Of a DNA stretch of 64,000 bases, positions 11,757 through 22,539 are shown piece by piece. Position 1 is the first letter of the stretch. Each line of letters begins with the position of its first letter. Source of the DNA: Sialis fuliginosa (taxonomy: Eukaryota > Arthropoda > Insecta > Megaloptera > Sialidae); assembly GCA_961205875.1 (NCBI GenBank), contig OY540812.1:3844001-3908000 (forward strand), given 5' to 3'. The translations under genes and the position numbers were made by a program. The notes under the pieces were generated by a model. That model did no database searches. It had not been told where the DNA came from and saw only the letters and a program-made list of their open reading frames with translations.

Positions 11757-12173
11757 CAGGCCCGGATTTAGAAATTTGCCGCCCCTAGGCAGTTGCGAAA
11801 ATTGCCGCCGCCCCTCCCCCCTCTCGAAACTAACAGTTTGTCATAGATGTCAAAATATAAAACTCAGGATCTTTTTTTTTTGGTTGCGTCAGTTTCAAAT
11901 TTTTATAGTTACATTAGGAAACATAAAAACTAAAAACTGAAGACCTTTTTTTTAGTCATGCTTGAGTTACATGTATAGAGAAATTATTGCTTATGTGTTG
12001 AAATTTTTACGTCTCGATTTTCGGATGGCATTCTCATCGATAATGGAATCAAAATCAAATTCAATTCCCACGAATATAACAAGTTTTCAAAGTTTTCACC
12101 AAAATTTGCCGCCCTTCAATTCTTGCCGCCCTAGGCAGTTGCCTACTCTGCCTGCATGGTAAATCCGAGCCTG
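11757..12173. mobile_element. hAT non-autonomous element with perfect 8-bp TSD
   Basis: Begins CAGGCCCGGATTTA and ends TAAATCCGAGCCTG, a 14-bp TIR with one mismatch. ATTTTATA precedes (11749-11756) and follows (12174-12181) the element, a perfect 8-bp target duplication as made by hAT transposases. A second inverted pair, GCCGCCCCTAGGCAGTTGC near the left and the same text in direct orientation near the right end, lies inside. It lacks a transposase, so it needs one in trans. Confidence 0.93.
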
Positions 12174-12207
12174 ATTTTATATCACTTTTCTTTTCCGAGT
12201 TACATGC

Positions 12208-12566
12208 CCTAACTTTAGCTTTTCTTATGGGCCACGAAGTTGGCTATAACATATTCGAATGTGTTTTTTACTCTACTTTACAACGATAGATATTCGAAAA
12301 TAAGTGGAAATACTAAATACTAGTGATATTTATAAAGTATTTTATTACAATTGTGAAAAACAAAGAAAAATAAACAAAAATTACAATTACAACAATCAAA
12401 ATAACAAATGAATATTTGAAAACAATAAACTCTTACAAAAAAAATGTTCTTACTTTGTTTCGATAAAAAGTATGACAAGTTACACTTCGTTGTAAAGTAG
12501 AGTAAAAAAATAAGTTCAAATATGTTATAGCCAACTTAGTGACCCATAAGAAAAACTAAAGTTAGG
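12208..12566. mobile_element. Palindromic MITE (CCTAACTTTAG ends)
   Basis: About 75 terminal bases are mirrored: CCTAACTTTAG, 'ttcttatgggccac', 'gttggctataacatattcg' and 'ctctactttacaacga' recur inverted at 12487-12566. The centre is A-rich filler without a frame. Target duplication unclear. Confidence 0.85.
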
Positions 12567-12956
12567 ATTAAATTATTTTTTTCGTACGCTCCTGTACCTT
12601 ACCGTTGATTCTTTTTGTTGTTAAAATATTGGATAGATAAATTGCAATTCGAAAATAAAAAATAAAAAATTATTATAGAAATTAAATTTTCTTGGAGTTC
12701 TCGTGGAAACCCGGCCCTGCTCTGCTCCGGTATTGTGCGTATACACGTTCATATTCCACTCTGTTGATGTTATTTAAATAGTTAATTACCTCCAATTCCC
12801 AATTCGAACATAAATTACTTGATAAACTTAAGGCGTTTATAGACATGAGCTTGAATAAATGTTATGCAGATATATTAATAAAATTTTATACGATTATATT
12901 ATAAACAATTTATATTCATTGTTTCAATAGATACAAATTTAATTATTAATATAGAG

Positions 12957-13701
12957 ACACCAGTCTTGGATCATACCCGTGTTTAATTTGCTTGCATGCA
13001 AAAGCAAATTAACTTCCAGCGAACGCTATCTGCTAGGTATCAAATCGTTATGAAATTGCTCGATGTCAACACTTATTTTAAGTTTGCTGACTTCTACTTA
13101 TTGCGCATACGTCAAGGTTATCACATGTACGATTTCATTCGCTACATCTGTGAGTGGTTGTCATTTATATTTAATACCTAGCAAATAGCGTTAGCTGGAA
13201 GTTAATTTATTTTTGCACTAGAAGAAATTTTTTATACCGGGCATAAATGTACTAAATTTGAAATATTTGTTGATATTTGATTACTGCCATTACTGAATCA
13301 TAATCTATAGACAATATATGACAATCGACCAATGGGTGTCAAAATGGTGGACATTTAAACTAATTTATTAGTGTATAAATCTATGTATTAATTATTATAT
13401 TATCATAGCATCTGCTTTACATTGTTTCAAAATTTACGATTTTTTATTTTATAACTTTTGTGTCATAGTACTTATCATATTTTAATCATTAACAAGGTTC
13501 CATCACTGGGTGCCCACTACTGACTATACTTTATCCATTACTGGTGAAAAAACATAAACAGAAAAAGGCTATACTTAATTTATAAAACAAATTGTATTTG
13601 CAAACTTTGGTAATTAAATTAATTTAATAAAGAGGTACTTGTTTTATTAGTGACAGTAAACCTTGCTCTTTAAAACGTCCAAGACTGGTGCCAGTACCTT
13701 A
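12957..13701 (-). mobile_element. AGGTACTGG element, reversed copy with nested MITE
   Basis: Begins 'acaccagtcttgg' (outermost bases lost) and ends 'gactggtgccagtacctta'. It matches 3655-4174 in reverse orientation and is 745 bp because a 221-bp palindromic element is nested at 12997-13217. Confidence 0.85.
12997..13217. mobile_element. Nested palindromic MITE (TGCAAAAGCAAATTAAC ends)
   Basis: Terminal inverted repeats of about 43 bases: left TGCAAAAGCAAATTAAC...GCTAGGTA, right TACCTAGC...GTTAATTTATTTTTGCA, with few mismatches. It interrupts an AGGTACTGG element and is therefore younger than it. A 61-residue frame inside is not thought to be a gene. Confidence 0.8.
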
Positions 13702-14368
13702 TTTGGAAGTTTTCATTTGGAAATTCGTTTGTTATAAAAATAATAAAGGCATGGTTCTTTATTATCAAAAACATGTTAATTAGAAAATTCCTGGTCTTGT
13801 CTCTGATGAATTTTTTTATAAAAAATATGTTTTTCCAATTCTTATATATTATACTTTAATTATCGATTTAAATAGCTAATTTTTACTAATTATTGTTTAT
13901 CTTTTTATAACCGAGACACTCGCTCGTATCTCGTCCGAATTTAAAGCATTCTCGTGCGTCGTGCAGTTCTAATCTTCACTCATAATTCCGTATTTTAAAA
14001 TGTAATTGTTAAATCAGAACCACAATTCCTTACAACGAATAAAACAAAACAAATTCAAGAACTCAAACACAACACTAACAATTGTTTACATAGACCAATT
14101 AATAAACATGTTGAGCGTCTTAGTTTAGGTCAAAGGTTTTACAGCTCCACTGTGCAATCAGCGTCCACTTGCGGCGACGCCTCGGTCAATAGACGCCAGC
14201 TCTCAAAGACGTCCACTCCGATGGAAATAACACCTGAAGGGAAACTTACTGTTGCTTGCATCTAGAAACTTTAAATATGTTACCTCTTGTGTGGAATCAA
14301 AGAAATGGTAGGTACATGGTTTTCTTTGATCTAGAGATTATTTGAAGCTCTATACCCATGTATATGAA

Positions 14369-14538
14369 CAGTGGCGTAGTAACGGGGGGGGGGGCATCGG
14401 GGACGACCCCCCCCCTGAAATATTCTGTGTTTTAAAAAAAACGTATGTTTTGAGAAAAAATTCAGTTCAAAATACCTTCAAAAAAATTAACTCATATGTA
14501 TTTCACCCCTCCCGAAATTTTTTCTTACTACGCCACTG
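14369..14538. mobile_element. hAT MITE (CAGTGGCGTAGTAA ends), 170 bp
   Basis: CAGTGGCGTAGTAACGGGG at the left is mirrored by CTTACTACGCCACTG at the right. TATATGAA precedes and TGTATGAA follows, a 7/8 target duplication. The host sequence is another dispersed repeat: copies at 45586 and 53630 read 'gtatatgaaatatacat' without interruption and serve as empty sites. Runs of G (14385-14393) and C (14407-14414) lie just inside the left end. Confidence 0.92.
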
Positions 14539-14574
14539 TGTATGAAATATACATATAGTATAAGTACAGTGAAG

Positions 14575-15000
14575 CATTTGAAGCATGAAATATGACAAAA
14601 AAATTTTGAATTTTAGATTTCGTTAGATTCCGAGATATGGCCTCTCAAAGTTTCAGTTTTTTTTTAATTTTAGAGAAAAATATTCGTAACTTTTGAACGC
14701 GTGGTTGGAATAGATTTTGAAATTTTTGAAAATTTGCATTTTTTCGATTTTTCGTGAAAATTTTTTTGATTTTAACACGATGATTTCAAATTCGTCATCT
14801 AAAATCAATTCCAACCACGCGTTCAAAAATTAGTTATTTTTCTCCAAAATTTTGATAAAACTGAAATTTTAAGAGGCTATATCTCGAGAACGGTTTGAGA
14901 TACAGACCTGCGGTTTGAAAATTTCAACTTTTCACATTGTTTTCTATATTAAAAATACAAAATTTTTAGTTAAATTTCATGGCTTTATTTCACTTTTCAT
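14575..15000. mobile_element. Foldback family 2, copy 1
   Basis: Shares 'atatctcgagaacggtttga', 'tacagacctgcggtttgaa', 'cttttgaacgcgtgg' and 'gatttcaaattcgtc' with 57341-58043 and 62085-62600. The two halves pair partly ('aattccaaccacgcgttcaa' at 14806 with the inverted text at 14694). Left arm shortened. Confidence 0.75.
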
Positions 15001-15054
15001 AAAATTTTCATAGAAAAATTACAACTTTTTATAATAATATCAACTCGAATACAC

Positions 15055-15141
15055 AATTACTTTAAGTAACATGAGTTTATGAGAATTATCCCAAAAATAC
15101 AGTATACCTACCTTACTCAAGACTGGTGCCAGTACCTTATA
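15055..15141 (-). mobile_element. AGGTACTGG element, terminal fragment
   Basis: 'taacatgagtttatgagaat' followed by 'caagactggtgccagtacct': the right terminus only, as at 13680-13701. Confidence 0.7.
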
Positions 15142-15830
15142 TTCTGATGTAAAATTTTAATTGAAAATTTAATGTTGAAATAGAAAATCAATTTTAAGAT
15201 ACATATCTACAAAGTTGCAAATAAAATAATTCTACAATTGTGTTCAAATGTATCAAAAGAGTCATTCCATTTATAATCATCAAATTTATTAAAATATAGA
15301 AGTTGCACTATTTTTAATTTTGATGAAAGTTTAATCAGTTGTTATTATACTTATTAGATAGCAGAAACTGTACTTAGAAAAATTTTAATGGCCATAGTTC
15401 GGGGGTGGTGACCGTTTTACCCTCTTAAGGTATGAAGATTTCGTCGATTTTCAACGTTTTTTCAACTCGCTATAGCACGCGTTCTAATAAAGCAATTACA
15501 ACGAGCTTAATGTCATTTGAAAGACTAAAGAATCTAGTTTCAATTGATCTAGCACAATTTAAAGTTTAAATTATTTTTTTGTAGATAGAGGCTTTTCAAA
15601 TTTATTAATAAAATTGTCATTTTTTCTATTTTTCGAAATTTATTGTGGCTCTAAGGTTAAACTGAGAAAGCTATAATTATGTGTAAGTTATGTTCATTTA
15701 TAGTACTCAGTACCCACAAAAAATCAGCTTGATTGATGCACATCTTTTATTAAAAAAATTTAGTTAAATATCGCAAAAATCACGAAAACACCAAAATCAG
15801 CTGTTTTCGAAGCAAAAAAAAGTTATGTGG

Positions 15831-16650
15831 GGGACGAGATAAAATTCTGAATTTTTTTTTACAAATGCTCTAAATAGTTATCTTTGAAGGCCTTATAGAT
15901 TCGTTTTGTTATTTTCATTTTTATAGCAACCAGAATTTTTTTTTAAATTTAAAAAAATACGAAAACTTCAAAAACGGTTATTTTTAAACATAATACAAAA
16001 ATATGTTGGGCACGAGATAGAATTCTGAATTTTTTTTTACAAATGCTCTAAATAGTTATCTTTGAAGGCCTTAATGATTCGTTTTGTTATTTTCATTTTT
16101 ATAGCAACCAGAATTTTTTTTTAAATTGAAAAAAATACGAAAACTTCAAAAACGGTTATTTTTAAACATAATACAAAAATATGTTGGGCACGAGATAGAA
16201 TTCTGAATTTTTTTTTACAAATGCTCTAAATAGTTATCTTTGATGGCCTTATAGATTCGTTTTGTTATTTTCATTTTTATAGCAACCAGAATTATTTTTT
16301 TTATTTAAAAAAATACGAAAACTTCAAAAACGGTCATTTTTAAACATAATACAAAAATATGTTGGGCACGAGATAGAATTCTGAATTTTTTTTTACAAAT
16401 GCTCTAAATAGTTATCTTTGAAGGCCTTAATGATTCGTTTTGTTATTTTCATTTTTATAGCAACCAGAATTTTTTTTTAAATTGAAAAAAATACGAAAAC
16501 TTCAAAAACAGCTATTTTTTAAACAATACAAAAATATGTTGGGCACGAGATAGAATTCTGAATTTTTTTAATAATTGCTTTAAGTAATTAACTTTAAAGG
16601 CCAATTGGCTTTTTCTTGTTATTTTCATTTTTCTAGTCACCAGACTTTTT
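15831..16650 (+). repeat. Left-arm tandem array, ~178-bp unit x5
   Basis: Units begin 'gggcacgagatag' (or variant) at 15831, 16008, 16186, 16364 and 16541, spaced 177-178 bases. Each carries 'aaatgctctaaatagttatc', 'attcgttttgttattttcat', 'atagcaaccagaa' and 'cgaaaacttcaaaaac'. The fifth is more diverged. Variants (for example 'ttaatgattcg' versus 'ttatagattcg') alternate in similar order in the opposite arm. Confidence 0.92.
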
Positions 16651-17065
16651 TTAAATCCTTAAAAGTGTAAAAACTCAGATATTGTACTAATCAATACTGA
16701 AGAGAATCTAAATTAACAAATCTTACACTTAATAATAGTATTTACTATTTCGGATTGAGTTTGATATTTTTTCAACTTTTTGATCAATTTCATTTTTTCT
16801 CTTTGATAGGTAAAGGTAGTTTTTTAATTACAACAGGAGATTCATTCAAAACAGCACAAACTTGGTTGATTTATCAAATACAGGGTTCAAATATTTCATC
16901 CCTGATATAGTAAATAATTAATTTTTTGGACATCACGACAATATTCATAATGAAAAGAGATATTTATAAAAACATATAATATTAAACCTTTCACAGAAGA
17001 ATAATAAGTATACTTCAAAATCAATTTAACAATTAATTTATTTGTATGCTTTAACATCATAAATA

Positions 17066-17091
17066 TAATAATAATAATAATAATAATAATA
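17066..17091. repeat. (AAT)n microsatellite in the foldback loop
   Basis: About eight ATA/AAT units in the single-stranded loop between the arms. A 95-residue minus-strand frame across it is low-complexity. Confidence 0.85.
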
Positions 17092-17144
17092 TAACACATA
17101 ATTTTTTTTTGTTTATTTTCGAAAATACATGATTTAAAAAAAAT

Positions 17145-17960
17145 CTGGTGACTAGAAAAATGAAAATAACAAGAAAAAGCCAATTGGCCTTTAAAGTTAA
17201 TTACTTAAAGCAATTATAAAAAAAAATTCAGAATTCTATCTCGTGCCCAACATATTTTTGTATTGTTTAAAAAATAGCTGTTTTTGAAGTTTTCGTATTT
17301 TTTTAAATTTAAATAAAAAATTCTGGTTGCTATAAAAATGAAAATAACAAAACGAATCTATAAGGCCATCAAAGATAACTATTTAGAGCATTTGTAAAAA
17401 AAAATTCAGAATTCTATCTCGTGCCCAACATATTTTTGTATTATGTTTAAAAATAACCGTTTTTGAAGTTTTCGTATTTTTTTCAATTTAAAAAAAAATT
17501 CTGGTTGCTATAAAAATGAAAATAACAAAACGAATCATTAAGGCCTTCAAAGATAACTATTTAGAGCATTTGTAAAAAAAAATTCAGAATTCTATCTCGT
17601 GCCCAGCATATTTTTGTATTATGTTTAAAAATGACCGTTTTTGAAGTTTTCGTATTTTTTTTAAATAAAAAAAATAATTCTGGTTGCTATAAAAATGAAA
17701 ATAACAAAACGAATCATTAAGGCCTTCAAAGATAACTATTTAGAGCATTTGTAAAAAAAAATTCAGAATTCTATCTCGTGCCCAACATATTTTTGTATTA
17801 TGTTTAAAAATAACCGTTTTTGAAGTTTTCGTATTTTTTTAAATTTAAAAAAAAATTCTGGTTGCTATAAAAATGAAAATAACAAAACGAATCTATAAGG
17901 CTTTCAAAGATAACTATTTAGAGCATTTGTAAAAAAAAATTCAGAATTTTATCTCGTCCC
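17145..17960 (-). repeat. Right-arm tandem array, mirror of the left
   Basis: Inverted units with 'tctatctcgtgccc' near 17240, 17417, 17595, 17771 and the outermost variant 'atctcgtcccc' near 17951. Same spacing and nearly the same unit variants as the left array. Confidence 0.92.
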
Positions 17961-18894
17961 CCACATAACTTTTTTTTGCTTCGAAAACAGTTGATTTTGG
18001 TGTTTTCGTGATTTTTGCGATATTTAACTAAATTTTTTTAATAAAAGATGTGCATCAATCAAGCTGATTTTTTGTGGGTACTGAGTACTATAAATGAACA
18101 TAACTTACACATAATTAGAGCTTTCTCAATTTAACCTTAGAGCCACAATAAATTTCGAAAAATAGAAAAAATGACAATTTTATTAATAAATTTGAAAAGC
18201 CTCTATCTACAAAAAAAATAATTTAAACTTTAAATTGTGCTAGATCAATTGAAACTAGATTCTTTAGTCTTTCAAATGACATTAAGCTCGTTGTAATTGC
18301 TTTATTAGAACGCGTGCTATAGCGAGTTGAAAAAACGTTGAAAATCGACGAAATCTTCATACCTTAAGAGGGTAAAACGGTCACCACCCCCGAACTATGG
18401 TCATTAAAATTTTTCTAAGTACAGTTTCTGCTATCTAATAAGTATAATAACAACTGATTAAACTTTCATCAAAATTAAAAATGGTGCAACTTCAGCACCT
18501 TGATGATTTTATATGGAATGACCCAAAAGCATTAATGTAAAACGAAGTATATAGTAATTTGAAAGAGACAATCTAAAGTTTAATATTACATGAACCGTAT
18601 ATCATTGTGGAGAACGCCGCAGTGCTGCAGAAATTATACCTTATATGCAAGAACCGACTGCAGAACTTTTATAATGTGCATTCCTGCCAACTTTCTTTCA
18701 CACCGTGTGATTCTTTTTCTACAAATATATTCTATGCAAGATATACTGTGGCTCAATTATCAATTTATCTACTGCAAATTTATTTTAGGTAAAATGTAAA
18801 AAAAGTAAGATTTTCATGATTTTTACTTTCTTATTTTATTTTATTTTTGTTTTTACATTCATAAAAAAGTCTTGAGGCTTCCGCGGTGATCTTG

Positions 18895-19079
18895 ATATGG
18901 ATCTTGGCTTCTGGGTGTAAGCCGCGTCGATTTGGTCGTGTTATCGGCCAACATTTCGTCACACATTGCAGTGGACATTTAGAAGAGCCATGTAGATGTC
19001 CATTGCAATGTGTGACGAAACGTTAGCCGATAACACGACCAAAACGACGCGGCTTACACCCAGAAGCCAAGATCCATAT
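18895..19079. repeat. Palindrome with 84-bp arms (GACGAAACG family)
   Basis: Left 'atatggatcttggcttctgg' to 'gtggacat' (18978) is mirrored from 'atgtccattg' (18996) to 'ccaagatccatat'. The arms differ at a handful of positions. Read outward from the 17-base centre, each arm gives 'atgtcca', 'caatgtgtgacgaaacg', 'cgataacacgacc' and 'gcggcttacacccagaagcc'. A single arm recurs at 44690-44790 and a decayed one at 24175-24260, so this is a head-to-head dimer of a dispersed unit. Confidence 0.88.
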
Positions 19080-19180
19080 GGTAGAGTCTATTTCGAGAAA
19101 AATCATGTAAAATAATTGGATTTTTTAATTGGTAATAATATAATATTAATTTAATCATCGCAACTTATTGTTATTGTAGC

Positions 19181-19677
19181 TAAGGTGAAGGCACTTGCTT
19201 GTTTTTTGTAATTCTCATGAACTCATGTTACTAATAAAACAAGTAACTCTTTATTTAATCAATTTAATTACCAAAGTCCGCAAATATAGTTTGTTTTTTA
19301 AATTATAGCCTTTTATTTTGTTCATGTTTTTTCTCCAGTAATGAGCACGCAGTGATGGACACTTGCTAATGATTTCAAAATGATAGGTACTACTACACAA
19401 AAGATATAAAAGAAAGAATCGTCAAATTTGAAACAATGTAAAGCAGTTGCTATGATGATATAATAATTAATTAATAAATTATACTCATAATTAGTTTAAA
19501 TGTCCACCATTTTAACACCTATTGGCCTATTATCATCAAATCACGCTGTAAAACAGTTAAATGTATATAGATTAATATTCAGAAATTGTAGTAATCAAAT
19601 ATTAACACATATATCTAATTCAGTACAATTAATTAAAAATTTGCCATTACTGGGGTCCTTACCAAGACTGTACCTAA
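19181..19677 (+). mobile_element. AGGTACTGG element, copy with decayed ends
   Basis: Starts 'taaggtgaaggcac' and ends 'accaagactgtacctaa'. Internal blocks match 3655-4174, for example 'aacaagtaactctttattta', 'gatggacacttgctaatg' and 'attggcctattatcatcaaa'. Confidence 0.8.
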
Positions 19678-20270
19678 TTTCATTGCAAATATTTTATATA
19701 ACATTGATATGTATGAGTATCGTTAAATCGAAGCTTTACTGTAATTGCAGACAATTATTGTCAAAGCACTTTAAACTCATGTAACACTTGTTAGGTACCT
19801 ACTTGTTTTTTTTCTGTACACAATCTATGACTTCAACACTTTTATACCATAGACAGCAAACTTTTGTTATAAACATGCACGGTTGTTTTTTGATCGATTT
19901 TTTTGTATGGCAGACAGTTTTATTGTTCATAGCCATGTGTTTATATTTTTTTCTGTACTATGTATGTACGTTTTTCTGAATGCTGCACTGACAATATAGC
20001 TAAAACAAAACTTAAAATAAGTCTAGGTTTTTGCAGTAATTCTGCATAAAGTCTAAAATAATTGAAAAAAATTAAAAAAACTTTTATTATAAAAATATCA
20101 AAGTATCTTATTATTTCAAAAAATATTCTTGCAATTAAAAAAAGATATAGTGTAAATATGGCTTCGATACGTCCAGTGGTTTAGGCCTGACGAGAACATA
20201 TACATACACACTAACGTTTTAATATTTAAGATTAAGAGGTGAAATATAAATAAAATTTTACAATTTATTA
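19678..20270. other. Nothing recognised
   Basis: AT-rich. A 63-residue frame at 19788-19979 is hydrophobic and Phe-rich but without a start context or homologous pattern. Confidence 0.4.
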
Positions 20271-20402
20271 TTAAAATAAACGCATTGATTGATTATAAAA
20301 TTGACAAAAATGGTATTAGTTGGTACATATACTTAAACAATTCAATCTAACACCGTTTTATGTTGAGTATAATTATATAATAGCTACGTAGGATAAATGT
20401 AC
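20271..20402. repeat. Direct duplication, copy 1 (~132 bp)
   Basis: From 'ttaaaataaacgcattgatt' to 'gctacgtaggata' nearly identical to 20687-20818, same orientation, about four substitutions. The two copies are 416 bases apart. Confidence 0.9.
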
Positions 20403-20686
20403 AGTCGCCTGCAGAACTCGTCTGGCACCCTAAAGGCTAGAATCGCTTACAACAGATTCCAAATTTAAAAACAAACATCATCGGTTATCAAGTTTAATAT
20501 ATTTAAATACTAAAATTCGGAATATCAAATATTTATTGCCACAAAATTTACGTATATTATATTATAAACGAAGAGTAGTTCTTTTTCTAGCAAATGAATT
20601 TCAAAATATCTGTCTTTGTTTGATACATGGAGACATGATTTAAATATTATAATAATCAAATGGGAAGAGCCTACTAAGTTATATGT

Positions 20687-20818
20687 TAAAATAAACGCAT
20701 TGATTAATTATAAAATTGACAAAAATGGTATTAGTTGGTCCATATACTTAAACAATTCGATCTAACACCGTTTTATGTTGAGTATAATTATATAATAGCT
20801 ACGTAGGATAGTTGTACG
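20687..20818. repeat. Direct duplication, copy 2 (~132 bp)
   Basis: Second copy of 20271-20402. Immediately to its right lies the GC-rich pocket at 20880-21005. The low divergence implies a recent local duplication. Confidence 0.9.
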
Positions 20819-21010
20819 TTTGTTTTTGTCCAATCCATCAAGCACAGACGTTGCAGCATTCCAATCATCAATCGTATTCGTTGTAATTACACCTCTGGCG
20901 GCGCGCGGCGGCCCCTGGGGGCCCCGAATCGCTGAGACATCAGTGCTGTTATTGATCACACATTACCGCGCGGCGTGACCGATCTCTAACCGCAAACCTC
21001 AGCGCGTAAT
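20819..21010. other. GC-rich pocket, possible regulatory DNA or exon
   Basis: Around 20896-20925 composition is almost all G/C ('ggcggcgcgcggcggcccct', 'gggggccccgaatcg'). A minus-strand frame (20959 to 20762) reads ITTNTIDDWNAATSVLDGLD in the middle, better balanced than most chance frames here, but it runs into the duplicated repeat and has no recognised domain. It could be a promoter, a 5' exon or neither. Confidence 0.3.
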
Positions 21011-21956
21011 AAAATCATCAAACCACTGTCACTTTATGGCACACTACTGACGAATTCTTGCACGTTTTGTGTCTTCCGTTTGCGATTTTCTTACTGTCAT
21101 TCTGTCTGGCTACGGTTATATATTTTCTCACATATTTACTCTCTAAAACTGAATTAACAAGAAATCATTAATTTATACACGGAGAAAAATATTTCATAAT
21201 AATCACTTAATTTTTAAAGAAATATTACTATTTGACCCAGTATTCTTAAAACGAGAGACAATTTTGTAATTCTTCCTTATTATTGTTAATATAAATTGTA
21301 AAAGACTGCTGAAATTTAACTATGCTGCATCGTAAAAATTATAAAATATAAAATATTTGTTGAGACATCTTTATTCAGCAATGACAGTGTAGACACAGCT
21401 CTCTCTCTCTCACACATACACACCCTCTCTCCTCACTGCGTCTTTATATAGTTGCACTGGTGGCCCCATAACTAAATACATATTATGTACGTATACTTTA
21501 ACATAAATTTTAAACTGAAAACACAGTACTGATGAGAGTTAACTTACTAAAATTACAATATGAATAGTAATTTTTGCGTGCAGAATGCAAGCTAACTCCC
21601 GTTCAGCAGTTTAGCCACGAAATTTTAAAATCAAATGTAATATCCACTAAACTCCGTATTACCAAATTCTCTTCATACGTGAACTTGTACATGTATGTAT
21701 ATATGAATTGAGATTAGCGACACCTAATCTGTTCGAATACAAGATTAGACGTAACTCATTAATATTAACCTCTTGCTTATTGGTTTACCATCCAAACCAA
21801 CTCGAAATTAATGTACGTTCAAGTAAAAACATTACATATATTGTACACATTGATTGATGTAACTTAACTTCTCAACACAACTACATATATCATTCAAATA
21901 TAGTAGTAATGATTCGCTGACTCTTCTATTCAGTAAGCAGAACAAGAAACGGCATT
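21011..21956. other. Nothing recognised
   Basis: AT-rich sequence, with a short CT/CA low-complexity stretch at 21400-21432. No gene or paired termini. Confidence 0.4.
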
Positions 21957-22265
21957 TTTTTATAAAGTTTGTAATATGTATAAATACCAACCATGTGGAA
22001 AGAGAAAATTCTTAAAAATTCACTAGTAAAAAATTGGTAACTAATAAATTAGAAGGGAGGGGGGGGTAACCCGAAAAGGCACAGATGTCCAGCTTGTCCC
22101 AAAACTTCTTCATCACTTTTTTATAATGTTTTTAATATGTATAAATACCAACCATGTGGAAAGAGAAAATTCTTAAAAATTCACTAGTAACTAATAAATT
22201 GGAAGAGAGGAGGGGGCACCCTGAAAAGGCACAGATGTTCAACTTGTCCCAAAACTTCTTCGTCA
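21957..22265. repeat. Two-copy tandem duplication (~160 bp)
   Basis: 'atgtataaataccaaccatg', 'gaaagagaaaattcttaaa', 'aaaaggcacagatgt' and 'cccaaaacttcttc' occur in order at 21976-22113 and 22137-22262. The second copy lacks a short 'aaaaattggt' stretch. Confidence 0.88.
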
Positions 22266-22539
22266 CTCGCGAAGTATATTTCTGCATATTCCGCCTTTAG
22301 AAATAATCTATTACTAAAATACACAAAAAAACTAATGCCTATAGCAAAAAATTTTGGAATTTCGACCTTTTATTTGGAATTTCATATAAATTGATTTATT
22401 TTACATTCTAAATGTACTTGCTTCATAAATTAATATTCAAGTAGTAAAGTAACAAAGAGGGGGCAGGTTTTTTTTATTTTCGTCGCCCTCCCAAAGAAAT
22501 AACAAATAATTTACTTACTCTGAATTATCTATAAAAAAA

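Larger units (their letters stand above)
15260..18523. mobile_element. 3.26-kb foldback element with mirrored tandem arrays
   Basis: Left arm 15260-16660 and right arm about 17130-18523 are inverted copies, nearly identical over about 1.4 kb, separated by a loop of about 470 bases. Ends are AGTCATTCCAT and, inverted, GGTCATTCCAT. CAAAAG occurs directly outside both (15254-15259, 18524-18529), a candidate 6-bp target duplication. Each arm has an outer, non-repeated part of about 570 bases and an inner tandem array. This resembles Drosophila Foldback elements in layout, though not in TSD length (FB makes 9 bp). No transposase frame is present. As RNA, it would fold into a very long hairpin. Confidence 0.9.

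Noticed and set aside
11694-12719. Larger hAT element (CAGGACCGG...CCGGCCCTG) enclosing two MITEs
   Set aside because: The ends look hAT-like, but the flanking 8-mers do not match and the inner sequence gives no support.
16896-17183. 95-residue minus-strand frame in the foldback loop
   Set aside because: Contains a long Ile run from the (AAT)n repeat and overlaps the arm; no domain or conserved context.
15260-18523. Pair of inverted duplicate genes
   Set aside because: No arm contains an open frame of useful length; the repeat units are AT-rich and stop-dense in all frames.
20762-20959. Short coding exon on the minus strand
   Set aside because: The balanced composition is suggestive, but it runs into a duplicated repeat, lacks a convincing splice site and matches no known family; kept only as a low-confidence pocket.
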